Shown here: positions 48,030 through 57,353 of the stretch, in pieces
Position numbering within the stretch: position 1 is the stretch's first letter
Layout of the letters: each line of letters begins with the position of its first letter
From: Roseomonas sp. KE0001
GTDB lineage: Bacteria; Pseudomonadota; Alphaproteobacteria; Acetobacterales; Acetobacteraceae
Direction: 5' to 3'
NCBI RefSeq assembly: GCF_016107285.1
Contig: NZ_RCVQ01000014.1
Span: forward strand, 1-62,842
DNA: 62,842 nucleotides
Notes under the pieces: model-generated
What the model saw: only the letters and a program-made list of their open reading frames with translations
What the model was told of the DNA's origin: nothing
Database searches by the model: none
Made by a program: the position numbers and the translations under genes

Positions 48030-50246
48030 ATGCCAAACCCCATCCCCAACACCTCCGCATCCGCCCCCTCACCAGCACTGGCGCCCGGCGGCATAGCGGG
48101 CGCCGCCGCCCTGACCGGCGACGCGCTGGACCTCGCTATCGAAGGGCTGGCCGAAGCCGTCGAGGAGGAGATCGGCCACGAGCCGTTCCACCTCGGTCCC
48201 GTTCCGCCGCAGGCGCGGAAGCCAACGCCCCCGCCCGTCCACCAGCCATCGCGCGTGCGCCTGGAAGACCCTGCCGAGGCCGCAGCCCACGCCATGCTCC
48301 GGCGCCTGCTCGAGGCCGATCCGACCCTGCACGGCAGGGCGCGGGAGCCGGGCGCGGTCCTCGTGGTCGAGGTGCCGGACGCCGAGTGGGTCGTCCCCGT
48401 CGCCGAGACCTGGCGCATGCTGATCCAGGGCACGGACGAGGTACCGTTCGACGGCGACGACGCCCAGGACCGGCCATACCGGCGGATCAGCAAGATTGAG
48501 CCGAGCTGGGCCGAGTTCCGCCGCGACGGCTCCGACCGCTGGCACCGCCCCGAGGACGGCAACGGCGCCGTCCGCACCATGGTCGCCAGCGGGCGCCCGG
48601 TCTACGGCTTCAGCCCGGCGCCCGCCCGCTGCCTGCCATCCGATCTGCTGCGGGCCGCCACGGCGACGGTGACCGTCGGCCCGCTGGATCCGGCCGCGCT
48701 GGCCGAGGCGGCGACCATGTTGACGGGCGCCGCGCCGGTCACCGCGTCCGTACCGCCGGAGGTGGCGCGGCTGGTCACCGTCGGTGACCTGTGGCTGGCC
48801 CGGCTGCCCCACCAGGATGCCGACGACTACCTCCGGCGGCTGGCGGAGCTGGCGTCGCAGCGGCTCTCCGTCCGCCCGCTGACGCTCGACGGCCTGCACG
48901 GGATGGACGAGGCCGCGCGGTGGGGCAAGGACGTCGCGCGGGATCTCACCGACTACGCCCGCGGCGCGTTGCCGTGGCGCGACGTGGACCGCGGCGCCGT
49001 GCTGGTCGGTCCCACCGGCACCGGCAAGACGACCTTCGCCAGGGCGCTGGCGGCGCAATGCGGGGTGCCGCTGGTGACCGGCTCGCTGGGCCAGTGGCAG
49101 GGCGCCAAGGACGGCCACCTCGGCACGACCCTCGGCGCCATGCGCGGGACCTTCGAGGCCGCGCGCAAGGCGGCGCCTTGCATCCTGCTCGTGGACGAGA
49201 TCGACAGCTTCGGCAACCGCACCACCTTCCGCCACCACGACCGCGACTACTCGGTCCAGATGGTCAACGCCTTCCTCGAGGAACTGGACGGCGCCGCCGG
49301 GCGCGAGGGCGTGGTCGTGCTGGGCTGCTGCAACGACGCCAGCCGCATCGACCCGGCCATCCTGCGGCCGGGCCGCCTGGAGCGCCTGATTGGGGTGCCG
49401 CTGCCGGACCAGGCGGCACTGGCCGCCATCCTGCGCCACCACCTCGGCGGCGACCTGCCCGGCGCCGACCTGTCGCGTCTCGCGCTGCTGGGCCTCGGGT
49501 CCACCGGCGCCGAGGCCGAGCGCTGGGTGCGCGGCATGCGACGGCGGGCGCGGCACGACCGGCGCGAGCCGACCCTGGCCGACCTGGAGGCGGAGCTGCG
49601 CGGCAAGGGGTCGCGCCCGGCTCCGGAGGTGCTGCGCCGCGTGGCCATCCACGAGGCCGGGCACGCGGTGGTGGCGGCGCTTGGGCGGCCCGGTGCCCTG
49701 ATCTCGGCCACCGTGCTGGCGCAGGGCGACCGCGCGGGCCGGGTGCTATGGACGGAGCCTGCGGATGGCCAGGCCACGGTCACCCGTGCGGCCCTGTCAA
49801 CATTGCTGCGCGAGGCGCTGGCGGGCCGGGCGGCTGAGGAGGAGCTGCTCGGCGAGGCATCGGCCGGGAGCGGCGGCGGCGCCGAGAGCGACCTCGCCAC
49901 GGCGACGCGCCTCGCGACGGCGGCGGTGACCGCGCTCGGCCTCGACAAGGGCGGTGGCGCCCTGGTCTGGCGCGGCTTGCCGGAGGCGGCCGGTGTCCCC
50001 GCGCTGCTGGCGGCGCGGCCCGACGTCGCGCGCCGGGTCGGCGAGATGCTGGACGCGGCCTACGCCGAGACGCGGTCGGTGGTCCGGCACCACGGCCTGG
50101 CCATCTGCCGTCTGGCGGACATGCTGGTCGCCAAGGAGACGGTGCCGGGCGCCGAGATCGAGGCCCTGGTCGCGGCGTCCGGGGCGGCCGCGAAGGATTG
50201 CCGACCGCCATGCGCCGGTCGCCGCCCCCGGAGGGTGCGGCCATGA
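48030..50246 (+). CDS. Soluble FtsH-like AAA+ zinc protease
   Basis: A 738-residue protein. Residues about 320-510 are an AAA+ ATPase: Walker A GPTGTGKT (327-334), Walker B ILLVDEID, a second region with GCCNDASRIDPAILRPGRLERLI. Residues about 535-715 form an M41-type peptidase: zinc motif HEAGH (541-545) and the third-ligand segment GAESDLATATRLATAAV. FtsH is anchored by membrane helices; none is seen here, and the N-terminal 320 residues are instead an unrecognised soluble region. The substrate is unknown. It is coupled to the DUF6634 gene and precedes the transposition module by about 370 bp. Confidence 0.88.
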   Translation: MPNPIPNTSASAPSPALAPGGIAGAAALTGDALDLAIEGLAEAVEEEIGHEPFHLGPVPPQARKPTPPPVHQPSRVRLEDPAEAAAHAMLRRLLEADPTLHGRAREPGAVLVVEVPDAEWVVPVAETWRMLIQGTDEVPFDGDDAQDRPYRRISKIEPSWAEFRRDGSDRWHRPEDGNGAVRTMVASGRPVYGFSPAPARCLPSDLLRAATATVTVGPLDPAALAEAATMLTGAAPVTASVPPEVARLVTVGDLWLARLPHQDADDYLRRLAELASQRLSVRPLTLDGLHGMDEAARWGKDVARDLTDYARGALPWRDVDRGAVLVGPTGTGKTTFARALAAQCGVPLVTGSLGQWQGAKDGHLGTTLGAMRGTFEAARKAAPCILLVDEIDSFGNRTTFRHHDRDYSVQMVNAFLEELDGAAGREGVVVLGCCNDASRIDPAILRPGRLERLIGVPLPDQAALAAILRHHLGGDLPGADLSRLALLGLGSTGAEAERWVRGMRRRARHDRREPTLADLEAELRGKGSRPAPEVLRRVAIHEAGHAVVAALGRPGALISATVLAQGDRAGRVLWTEPADGQATVTRAALSTLLREALAGRAAEEELLGEASAGSGGGAESDLATATRLATAAVTALGLDKGGGALVWRGLPEAAGVPALLAARPDVARRVGEMLDAAYAETRSVVRHHGLAICRLADMLVAKETVPGAEIEALVAASGAAAKDCRPPCAGRRPRRVRP

Positions 50247-50619
50247 CCGGCCCCGACCCGGACGCCTCGCCAGAGCTGTCCATGAAAATGGCAGGGGGGC
50301 GCGAAACCAATCCAGGCGCCAGCCGTCTCTGCAGCCATGATCTCCACGAAGCGAATAGCCACGGACTGAGGATTTGCGGCACGGCACCCACGTCGCTGTG
50401 CCCGCCTGCAGCTTTCCTGGCCTCACCGCTGAGGACATCATGCACCACCACAAATCCTTTGCGCCGACGACGGCGCGGCGCACGCCGCCGCGTGGCGCGC
50501 GCGGTTTCCTTCCAGGCTTCCGGGCCAAGTTCCGGCTCCCCACCCTGATACGTCGTTCTCGCGCCGTCTGACGCCGCCCACCGGCGGCATCCCGAACGCT
50601 CAAACGATTGGAAGCCACG
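50247..50619. other. Spacer upstream of the transposition genes, possible element end
   Basis: About 370 bp. No supportable gene. This is where one end of a Tn7-like element and the tnsA promoter would be expected. CTGAGGA occurs twice (50366-50372 and 50429-50435), but I cannot establish a TnsB-site array or terminal TGT. Confidence 0.4.
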
Positions 50620-51384
50620 ATGCGCCGATTCGCATTGGGGGCAGTGCCGACGCGCGGCAACTGGAACCCCAAATTCCCGGCCAAGCCCCCCAAGGGGAAG
50701 GCCAAAGGCAAGATTGTCAGCAAAGAAGCCGGGGGCGAGGAACCCGAGGAAGAAGAGCAGGACCAACCGAAGGCTCGGACACAGGTCCCGACTTACTACC
50801 CGCCAGCCAAGGGCAAGCGGCGTTACGAGCACCTGCGGAGTTATCACCATCGCGACGCCGCGTTCCTCTTGGACGCCCGGCACGAGGTGCTGGGCTGGAC
50901 CTCCACAGCCGAGGCCATCGAAGTCCACTGGGAAGGCAAGGACTTCAAATTCGTCCCCGACTTCATCGTGCATGAGGAGACGCGCTCCTACGCGCTGACA
51001 ATCCTGCACCCGCTGGCCAAGCCGGACACGCGCCGCAAGAAGCGCCTCGCCGCCATGCGCGCGGCCTGCGAGCGCCAGGGTCTTGGCTTCGTTCACTCGA
51101 ACCGCGACGAGGTCACCGAGGACGTCGCGCTGCCCGGTGCCAAGGACCTATTCTATTACCGCTACTGGCAGTGGCCGGACTCCCTGCCCTTCTCGGTGTC
51201 GACCGTGGCCGAGCGTCACGCCCCTGCCACCCTTGGGGAGTTGCACCGGCTGCTGGATGGCCTCGCCACCTGGCATCAGCTGCTGTCCATGGTCGCGAAC
51301 GGGTTCGTGGTTGCCGACATCTCGGCCGGGCTCGGACCGGACACCCCCGTGTTGGCCTGGCGGACTAAGGGGTGGCGCACATGA
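50620..51384 (+). CDS. tnsA: TnsA-like protein with altered nuclease centre
   Basis: A 254-residue protein at the head of the tniABQ set. A Lys/Glu-rich N-terminal tail (to about residue 60) is followed by the TnsA-type fold: RRYEHLRSYHHRDAAFLLDARHEVLGW, HWEGKDFKFVPDFIVHEETRSYALTILHP and a C-terminal helical region. E70 and D114 are in plausible catalytic places. The expected (Q/E)-x-K after the PDF strand is replaced by ILH (residues 128-130), so the second-strand nicking nuclease is probably inactive. The ATG at 50620 is preferred to a TTG 12 bases upstream. It overlaps the tniA start. Confidence 0.72.
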   Translation: MRRFALGAVPTRGNWNPKFPAKPPKGKAKGKIVSKEAGGEEPEEEEQDQPKARTQVPTYYPPAKGKRRYEHLRSYHHRDAAFLLDARHEVLGWTSTAEAIEVHWEGKDFKFVPDFIVHEETRSYALTILHPLAKPDTRRKKRLAAMRAACERQGLGFVHSNRDEVTEDVALPGAKDLFYYRYWQWPDSLPFSVSTVAERHAPATLGELHRLLDGLATWHQLLSMVANGFVVADISAGLGPDTPVLAWRTKGWRT

Positions 51385-53624
51385 GCAACCGATACCTGCC
51401 CCGACTGGGCCAGATCGTCCGTTGGGACGGCCACCCGTGGATGGTGGAGCGCCTCGACAACGACGGCCTCGACCTGCGCAACCGGATGACCGGCGAGGTC
51501 CTGACCTGGGGCCTCGCCTCCTGGATCCTGCACTGGCAGAACGGCAGCCTGCGCCAGCCGACCGTCCCGGAGCCGCTGGACCGGCGGCGCCTCGTCCGCG
51601 GCACCTACATCCACCGCCAGGGCAGCGTCTGGCGCGTGAAGCTGTTCAAGAGCGGCCTGATCCACCTGGAGAACGTCAAGACCGACGAGACCGCCGTCGT
51701 CAACAACATCGCCTGGCAGGAGGAGTGCTGGCGCGGCGAGAGCTGGGTCGTCGATTCACCTGACGCGGACCTGCCGGAGCGCATCCGGGAAGTGCTCCGC
51801 GTCCCGCTCGACGGCTTGCCGAGCTCGATGAAAGCCAAGGTGCAGTGGAGCGCCGTTTTCGTGGAGGCGTACCGTGACCCGGAGCGCTTCTACCGCGAGA
51901 GGATGCCGGACCTCCCCGTCGCCGAGCGCATCGACCTCAGCGGCCGCGTCTCCAAGGCGACCCTCCTCGCCTTCCTGAAACAGGTCGCGAAGGCGACCGG
52001 GCAGAAAGCCCCGGGCGTCAGCACGTTCTACGGCTGGCTCAACACGTTGAAGCAGGCAGGCGGGGACATCCGCGCCCTCGCGCCCCGCTTCGACAGGCAG
52101 GGACCGCGGGGGCGCAAGATGCCCGCTATGGTCGAGCAGTGGCTGATCGAGACCATCACACTAGTCTGGCTCACGCGGCAGGAAAACCGCAAGTCGAAGG
52201 TCTGGAGCGCGCTCAACGACCGGGTGACGAACTGGAACACGGCGAACCCGGACAACCAGCTCTGGTGTCCGAGCGAAAGCCAGGTGGCCCGCTATATCCG
52301 CGAGGAAGTTGACCAGCACGTCGCCGTCCGCCGTCGCAAGGGCAAGAAGGAGTTCGACAAGGTCCGCACCATCGGCAACGGTGTGGTCACGACCTTCCCG
52401 CTGGAGCGTGTCGAGGTCGATCACTTCCGCCTGCGGCGGATCAGGGTGCTGGACGACCGGAGCGGCCTGGACATGGGCGGCGCCTGGGTCTCCATCGCCT
52501 ACGACCACTTCACCCGCATGCCGCTCGCGCTGATCGTCCATTTCGCGGGCGAGACCCTCGGCATCGGGTTCAGCGTCCTGCGGATGACGATGACGCCCAA
52601 GGGCTTCCTCAAGAAGCTCGTACCGAACCTCGACTACGAGTTCCCGACCGGCGTTCCGATGTCGTTCTTCTTCGACCAGGCCGCGGCGACGAATAATGAC
52701 CACGTGCGCAACGCGTCCCTGGTCCTGGACATGATCATGGACTACGCCGAGGGCGAGAACCCGCAGCTCAAGGCGTGCATCGAGCGCTTCATCCGGAACT
52801 TCCGCGAACAGGCGGAGCGGCCGCTTGCGGGACCCAACCCGCCCAGCCACCGCGAGGATAACGACCCCGAGAAGCCGGATGCCATCATCCGGTACTCCGA
52901 CCTCGTGCGTCGCCTCTGGACCTGGGTCGCCATGGTCTACGCCAAGTCGTGGCACACCGGGATCGACGACGTGCCCCTTCGCCGCTGGCAGGAGCACACG
53001 GACAGGCACCCGCCCCGGGCACTCCGCAGCGAGCACGACCTGACTGTGCTGCTCACCCACCGGCACATGTGCCTGCCGCTGCGCGGAAGGGTCACCACCC
53101 AAGGTCTCACGTGGCACGGCGAGGCCATCCGGCAGATCGTCGCCAACCCGAACTACCGCAAAGGCACGAAAATCCAGGTCCTCTTCGACGAGCACGATGT
53201 GTCGCAAGCCTGGGTCGTCAACCCGTTCACGGGTGCGATCGCAAAGGTCGAACCCTTCAATCGTCGCCTGATGGTCGGTCTCACCCTCCACCAGCACGAC
53301 ATCACTCTCAAATTCAATAGGCGCCTGGAGCGGACCTACGACACCGACGAATTGCGGGCCCTCAAGGCCGCCCTGCTCGAGGACGCCACGCGGCTGCTGG
53401 CCAGCGGCAAATCGCTGTCCAAGCTCAAGCGGAATGCCCTGGTCCGCTTCCTGATGATGAACAGCAACCAGCCGTCCGGCGACGACACCGGCGACGTGCA
53501 GCCGCAACCGGACGCCAGTGAGCCGCAGGCGGCGCCCGAGAAGTCGGAGAACACAAGCGACGAGGGCCGCGCGGCACGTCCGCGGCGGCAGGCGAAGCGC
53601 ATGCGCGGCGACGAAGGGCAATGA
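51381..53624 (+). CDS. tniA: TniA/TnsB DDE transposase
   Basis: A 747-residue transposase. N-terminal DNA-binding domains (GQIVRWDGHPWMVERL; KATLLAFLKQVAKATG) precede an RNase H-fold core with the triad D347 (VEVDHF), D432 (FFFDQAAAT) and E468 (CIERF), a DD35E spacing. A Mu-type beta-barrel follows (IQVLFDEHDVSQAWVVNPFTG). The Pro/Glu/Arg tail probably contacts TniB, as TnsB does with TnsC. ATG at 51381 shares ATGA with the tnsA stop; a GTG at 51372 is an alternative. It catalyses strand transfer at the element ends. Confidence 0.93.
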   Translation: MSNRYLPRLGQIVRWDGHPWMVERLDNDGLDLRNRMTGEVLTWGLASWILHWQNGSLRQPTVPEPLDRRRLVRGTYIHRQGSVWRVKLFKSGLIHLENVKTDETAVVNNIAWQEECWRGESWVVDSPDADLPERIREVLRVPLDGLPSSMKAKVQWSAVFVEAYRDPERFYRERMPDLPVAERIDLSGRVSKATLLAFLKQVAKATGQKAPGVSTFYGWLNTLKQAGGDIRALAPRFDRQGPRGRKMPAMVEQWLIETITLVWLTRQENRKSKVWSALNDRVTNWNTANPDNQLWCPSESQVARYIREEVDQHVAVRRRKGKKEFDKVRTIGNGVVTTFPLERVEVDHFRLRRIRVLDDRSGLDMGGAWVSIAYDHFTRMPLALIVHFAGETLGIGFSVLRMTMTPKGFLKKLVPNLDYEFPTGVPMSFFFDQAAATNNDHVRNASLVLDMIMDYAEGENPQLKACIERFIRNFREQAERPLAGPNPPSHREDNDPEKPDAIIRYSDLVRRLWTWVAMVYAKSWHTGIDDVPLRRWQEHTDRHPPRALRSEHDLTVLLTHRHMCLPLRGRVTTQGLTWHGEAIRQIVANPNYRKGTKIQVLFDEHDVSQAWVVNPFTGAIAKVEPFNRRLMVGLTLHQHDITLKFNRRLERTYDTDELRALKAALLEDATRLLASGKSLSKLKRNALVRFLMMNSNQPSGDDTGDVQPQPDASEPQAAPEKSENTSDEGRAARPRRQAKRMRGDEGQ

Positions 53625-54661
53625 GCACCATGGACCAGAACGAAATCGACCGTCTCGTCAGGCTCTCGGGCAGGTTCCGCGAGCTCTACCTGCCGACTGA
53701 CAAGTCGGACGAAATCCAGCGAGATATTCGTCGCCTCCACCACCGCGACCATGGGTCGTCTGGCGAGGCTGGCATCCTTCTCCTTGTCGGGGGGTCAGGC
53801 AGCGGTAAGTCAAAGCTCGTCCTGGACTACACCAGCCAGTTCCCCGACCAACCCCGAGCCATCGCTGGCCCGGATGGCGCATTCGCTGACCGCAAAGACG
53901 TGTTGTACTTCAAAGCGCCGAACGGAAGCGAGAAGGACGTCGCCGAGGTCTGGTTCGCCGCGCTGACCGGCCAGAGCATCGATCACGTCGTAGGTCGGGG
54001 CCGGAAGCGCCTCGTCATCCAGGAGGACATCGTTGCGGTGGGCCGGGACGTGGGGAACAGGCTCGTCGTCGCTGACGAGTTCAGCCAGTGCCTCGAAGGC
54101 AAGGACACCGCTGCCATCAAGCGCATCGCGAGTCTCTGCCGGTACATCGTGAACGCCAAGGGCGGACCGTCCCTCATCATCGCCGGTACGGCATCCGTCC
54201 TACTGCTCAGGGAGGCCGACGCGGAATTCCGAAGGCGGGCGAGCATCCGGCACGAACTCCTGCCGCTGGACTGGGACATCGCCGAAAGCCGCGAATTCCT
54301 GCAGGACGTGTTGATGGAATGGGATGAGTTCCTCCGGGACAACGTCTTCGGCGTGCTGTCCGGCCTCGCAGGAGCCAAGATGGCCTATCCGCTGTGCCGT
54401 GCCGCATCGGGATATCTTGGCGACATGGCGACCCTCATCGAGACCGCCGCTGCGGAGGCCGTCTACGACGTCGCGGCCGGGAAGGCGGACAGGCTGACCT
54501 ACGCCCACCTGGTGAAAGCATACGGCAAGTCGGCAGTGTGGACGGCGGAGCGCCCCGCCTTCCCCGAGGCAGTCGGGCCTACCATCGACACGGGACCCGA
54601 AAAGACCCGCCTGCGCGGCCGTACCCGCCGCAGCGACCGCCACCATAACTTCCGGCCCTGA
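53621..54661 (+). CDS. tniB: TniB/TnsC AAA+ transposition regulator
   Basis: A 346-residue AAA+ ATPase with Walker A GGSGSGKS (57-64) and a Walker B-like RLVVADEFSQCLE. It links target selector and transposase and forms filaments on target DNA in related systems. The C-terminus is basic (RLRGRTRRSDRHHNF). Its start overlaps the tniA stop (ATGA) and its stop is four bases before tniQ, so the genes are translated as one unit. Confidence 0.93.
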   Translation: MSTMDQNEIDRLVRLSGRFRELYLPTDKSDEIQRDIRRLHHRDHGSSGEAGILLLVGGSGSGKSKLVLDYTSQFPDQPRAIAGPDGAFADRKDVLYFKAPNGSEKDVAEVWFAALTGQSIDHVVGRGRKRLVIQEDIVAVGRDVGNRLVVADEFSQCLEGKDTAAIKRIASLCRYIVNAKGGPSLIIAGTASVLLLREADAEFRRRASIRHELLPLDWDIAESREFLQDVLMEWDEFLRDNVFGVLSGLAGAKMAYPLCRAASGYLGDMATLIETAAAEAVYDVAAGKADRLTYAHLVKAYGKSAVWTAERPAFPEAVGPTIDTGPEKTRLRGRTRRSDRHHNFRP

Positions 54662-54665
54662 GCAC

Positions 54666-56468
54666 ATGGGCATACAGCCACTCTCGCTCGGCATGGGCAT
54701 CGTGCCGGGCGAGAGCATCCCTGGTTTCATGATGCGCTTCGCGGGCCGCGCCCGCTTCCCCGGCGCCGACCGCCTCGCCATCCATGTCGGCCTGCGCCAG
54801 CCTGGCTCCGCCACCTCTGGGGATGACATACGCGGCCTCGCGACCCTGTCCGGCGCCGATCCCGCCGCTCTCGAAGCCGCCACCTACCGCCCCACAGGTC
54901 GCCTCGCCCACCACCGTTTCCTTGGCGGTGAGCTCCACCGCGAGTTCATCGACATCTCACGGCGGCGCGCCTGCCCAGCCTGTCTCGTCGCGGCGCCCAT
55001 CCAGCGTGCCGCCTGGGACTGCGCCCTGGTGACCGCCTGCTCCCACCACGCCCTGCGCTTCGTGGACAGGTGCCACAGACCTCGCTGTCGGGGGCTGGGG
55101 TGGAATGTGGCCGACGTCACCCGCTGCGCCTGCGGAACCGACCTTCGGGCGCTCGCCGGAATGCCGGTCCCCTCCGACGAGGCAGAGGCAAGCGCCCGCG
55201 TGCTGGCGCTGGCCACGGGCGAGACGATCCCGTGGTTGCCCCATGCCCTGTTGGCCGTCGGACCGGCCGACCTCGTGCGCCTGGTCATGGTCACCGGCAT
55301 GTTCCTGACCGCTTGGCGCAAGGAAAGACGCATCGAGACCCTCGTCGCGTCCGGGCCGGACGCCGTGGCCCGCGTCGTCGGCGCTGGCCTTGCCGCGGTC
55401 GAGGAATGGCCTGTTCCCCTTCACGGATTCCTTGCGGCGACGCGGGCCGTGGAGGCCGCCCGTGCCGGATGCTTCGGCGCCACCAAAACCATGGGCGCCT
55501 ACTACGGCTGGCTGTCGATGCTGGAGGCCGGGCCGTTCCGCGACGCCCTGGCCGAGGCGACCCGCCAATTCCTTGCCGCCGACCCAGTGCTGGGCCGCCG
55601 GATGCACCGCTCGCTGCTGCTGGGCGTCCAGGGTGACGGCGTCGCCTTGAAGGAGGTCGCGCGCATGGTGGGCAGATCCTTGCCCACGACCAAGCGGCTC
55701 GCGGAGGCTGGCCTGCTGCCGACGCCTGACGGCACGGGGCGCGGCATCCCGGCGGTGATTGACCGAGCGAAGGTGGAAGGATTGGCGGCCGACCTGCGCG
55801 ACGCGCTGACACTGGACGAAGCCTCCGCCGCCCTAGGGGTGTCCAGGGCACGGGTGCGGCGGCTGGCGCAGGCAGACGTTCTTGAGGCGGTTCACCGGGC
55901 AGCGGCCGATGGCTGGGGCCGCTGGGCGTTCCGGCGCGCCAGCATCGAGGGGCTGCCGGGAAGGATGGCGGAGGGCGCCCCGGCTGACACCGGCCTCGAG
56001 CCAGGACTCCTCGGCTTCGAGGAGGCGGCTGGTGCGTTGAAGCGGCGCGGCGTCGAGCTGCCCGAGTTCGTGGGCATGGTGCTCGCGGGGCACCTTCCGG
56101 TGGCCGCCTACGACCAGGCCGCCATAGGGTTCAAACGCCTGCGGTTCGACCGGGCCGACGTGCGCAGGGTGGCGTCCCCACTCGAGCGGGGTCCGTTCAG
56201 CGCCTACGCCACCGCCGCGTTGCTCGGCGTCAAGCGTGAGGTGGTGGCGCACCTCATCCGGCGCGGCCTGCTCCGGACCGAGGGCGGCGCCGTCACGGCC
56301 ACCGAGCTCGACCGCTTCCGGACGGCGTACGTGTCCGGCGCGGAGCTGGCGCGCGAGCGCGGCACGTCGCCCCGGAAGCTGGCGGCAGACCTGCGGGCGG
56401 TGGGCGTGCTGCCGGTGACGGGACCGGGCGTGGACGGCGGGCGGCAGGCGTTCTTCAGGAGGCGTTGA
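54666..56468 (+). CDS. tniQ: TniQ/TnsD-like target selector with HTH repeats
   Basis: A 600-residue protein. The N-terminal TniQ domain starts PGESIPGFMMRFAGRA and has zinc-ligand pairs CPAC (103-106), C125..H128, C136..C141 and C154-x-C156. From about residue 320 there are four to five successive HTH-like units (VARMVGRSLPTTKRLAEAGLL; ASAALGVSRARVRRLAQADVL; TAALLGVKREVVAHLIRRGLL; ELARERGTSPRKLAADLRAVGVL). The long C-terminus suggests sequence-specific target recognition like TnsD. Its last 35 bases of coding sequence recur exactly 1.3 kb downstream. Confidence 0.92.
   Translation: MGIQPLSLGMGIVPGESIPGFMMRFAGRARFPGADRLAIHVGLRQPGSATSGDDIRGLATLSGADPAALEAATYRPTGRLAHHRFLGGELHREFIDISRRRACPACLVAAPIQRAAWDCALVTACSHHALRFVDRCHRPRCRGLGWNVADVTRCACGTDLRALAGMPVPSDEAEASARVLALATGETIPWLPHALLAVGPADLVRLVMVTGMFLTAWRKERRIETLVASGPDAVARVVGAGLAAVEEWPVPLHGFLAATRAVEAARAGCFGATKTMGAYYGWLSMLEAGPFRDALAEATRQFLAADPVLGRRMHRSLLLGVQGDGVALKEVARMVGRSLPTTKRLAEAGLLPTPDGTGRGIPAVIDRAKVEGLAADLRDALTLDEASAALGVSRARVRRLAQADVLEAVHRAAADGWGRWAFRRASIEGLPGRMAEGAPADTGLEPGLLGFEEAAGALKRRGVELPEFVGMVLAGHLPVAAYDQAAIGFKRLRFDRADVRRVASPLERGPFSAYATAALLGVKREVVAHLIRRGLLRTEGGAVTATELDRFRTAYVSGAELARERGTSPRKLAADLRAVGVLPVTGPGVDGGRQAFFRRR
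56428..56462 (+). repeat. 35-bp direct repeat, copy 1 (3' end of tniQ)
   Basis: The sequence from 56428 to 56462 is identical to 57766-57800. It encodes the last residues of TniQ (VDGGRQAFFRR). The two copies flank a 1.3-kb segment with two genes. Confidence 0.9.
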
Positions 56469-56576
56469 CTTGGTCGCCGGAAAGGCAGGCTCTGCCCGAC
56501 AGGAATTGGGGCAGCTGCCCTTCCTGACTGCGCATCCTGGCTGTACCCTCCCGCAAACTGCGGGAACCTGCATCAG

Positions 56577-57353
56577 GTGCGTTACGCCAGACATCCGATC
56601 ACTGGACAAAGACTGACCGTGGAGCAGTACCAAGGCAGCATCGGACGAAGGCCAGCGGGGCATCAGGGGGAATGGCACCGCCCCGTCGTGCGCTGTCCGT
56701 ATTGCCCATCCGAGCTGTCACTGCGAGCCGACGCATCACCTACACGCGCGACACACTTCGCACACCCGCGAGGAGCAGTCTGCCCCACTATGGCTCCGGC
56801 AGGACGGCCATACCACGGGCTCACCCCGGCGGCCCCGAATACAGCCGCGGCGATCCATGTCTTAGGCGCCGTGGCTGCCGACTGGCGAAGGCACTACTCC
56901 GCAATTCGCACCTTGGTGGCGAACCTGACAGCGGACGAGTTCATCGAGTTGCTGGAAGCCGCCACCGAACGGCGTTCCTGGGCTTACGTCGGCATGCCCG
57001 TCTGGGCCGTGCCTTACATGCTCGTGCTGCAAAGGGATTTTCCCCCGCAGAGGTCAAAGGATCCGAAGCGACGCCAATTCCTACGTCGCCTGTACTTCCG
57101 ATTCTGGTTCCACTACGAGCCGATGACCTTGGACACGCTTTGGATCCAACCTGCCGATACTGTTCTGATGCGAGCGACCTATGACCTTCCCGACGGAAAG
57201 CGAACGCCCAGCGAGGACGATATAACTGCAGACCCGCGCACCTTTGCGGTGTCGGACAGGTTGCTCGCTGAAGCGGATCCTGCTGCTAATCTGCCCTTGA
57301 GGCTTGTTGGGAAGATTGAGGCGGCACTCCAGCGTCTCCAGACGAGGCTGTAG
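56577..57353 (+). CDS. Zinc-ribbon protein with CoiA-like N-terminus
   Basis: A 258-residue protein from a GTG at 56577. Residues about 38-70 (VRCPYCPSELSLRADASPTRATHFAHPRGAVC) form a Cys/His zinc site resembling the start of CoiA, as also in the larger gene at 38752-40713. The rest is helical (DEFIELLEAATERRSWAYVGMPVWAVPYMLVLQ) and unrecognised; no nuclease motif is seen. It lies between the two 35-bp repeats with a convergent gene. Codon use is less GC-biased than in the tni genes. Confidence 0.65.
   Translation: MRYARHPITGQRLTVEQYQGSIGRRPAGHQGEWHRPVVRCPYCPSELSLRADASPTRATHFAHPRGAVCPTMAPAGRPYHGLTPAAPNTAAAIHVLGAVAADWRRHYSAIRTLVANLTADEFIELLEAATERRSWAYVGMPVWAVPYMLVLQRDFPPQRSKDPKRRQFLRRLYFRFWFHYEPMTLDTLWIQPADTVLMRATYDLPDGKRTPSEDDITADPRTFAVSDRLLAEADPAANLPLRLVGKIEAALQRLQTRL

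Noticed and set aside
50374-50571. 65-codon TTG-start frame before tnsA
   Set aside because: Rare start, no ribosome-binding site, and Arg/Pro-rich translation typical of non-coding GC-rich DNA.
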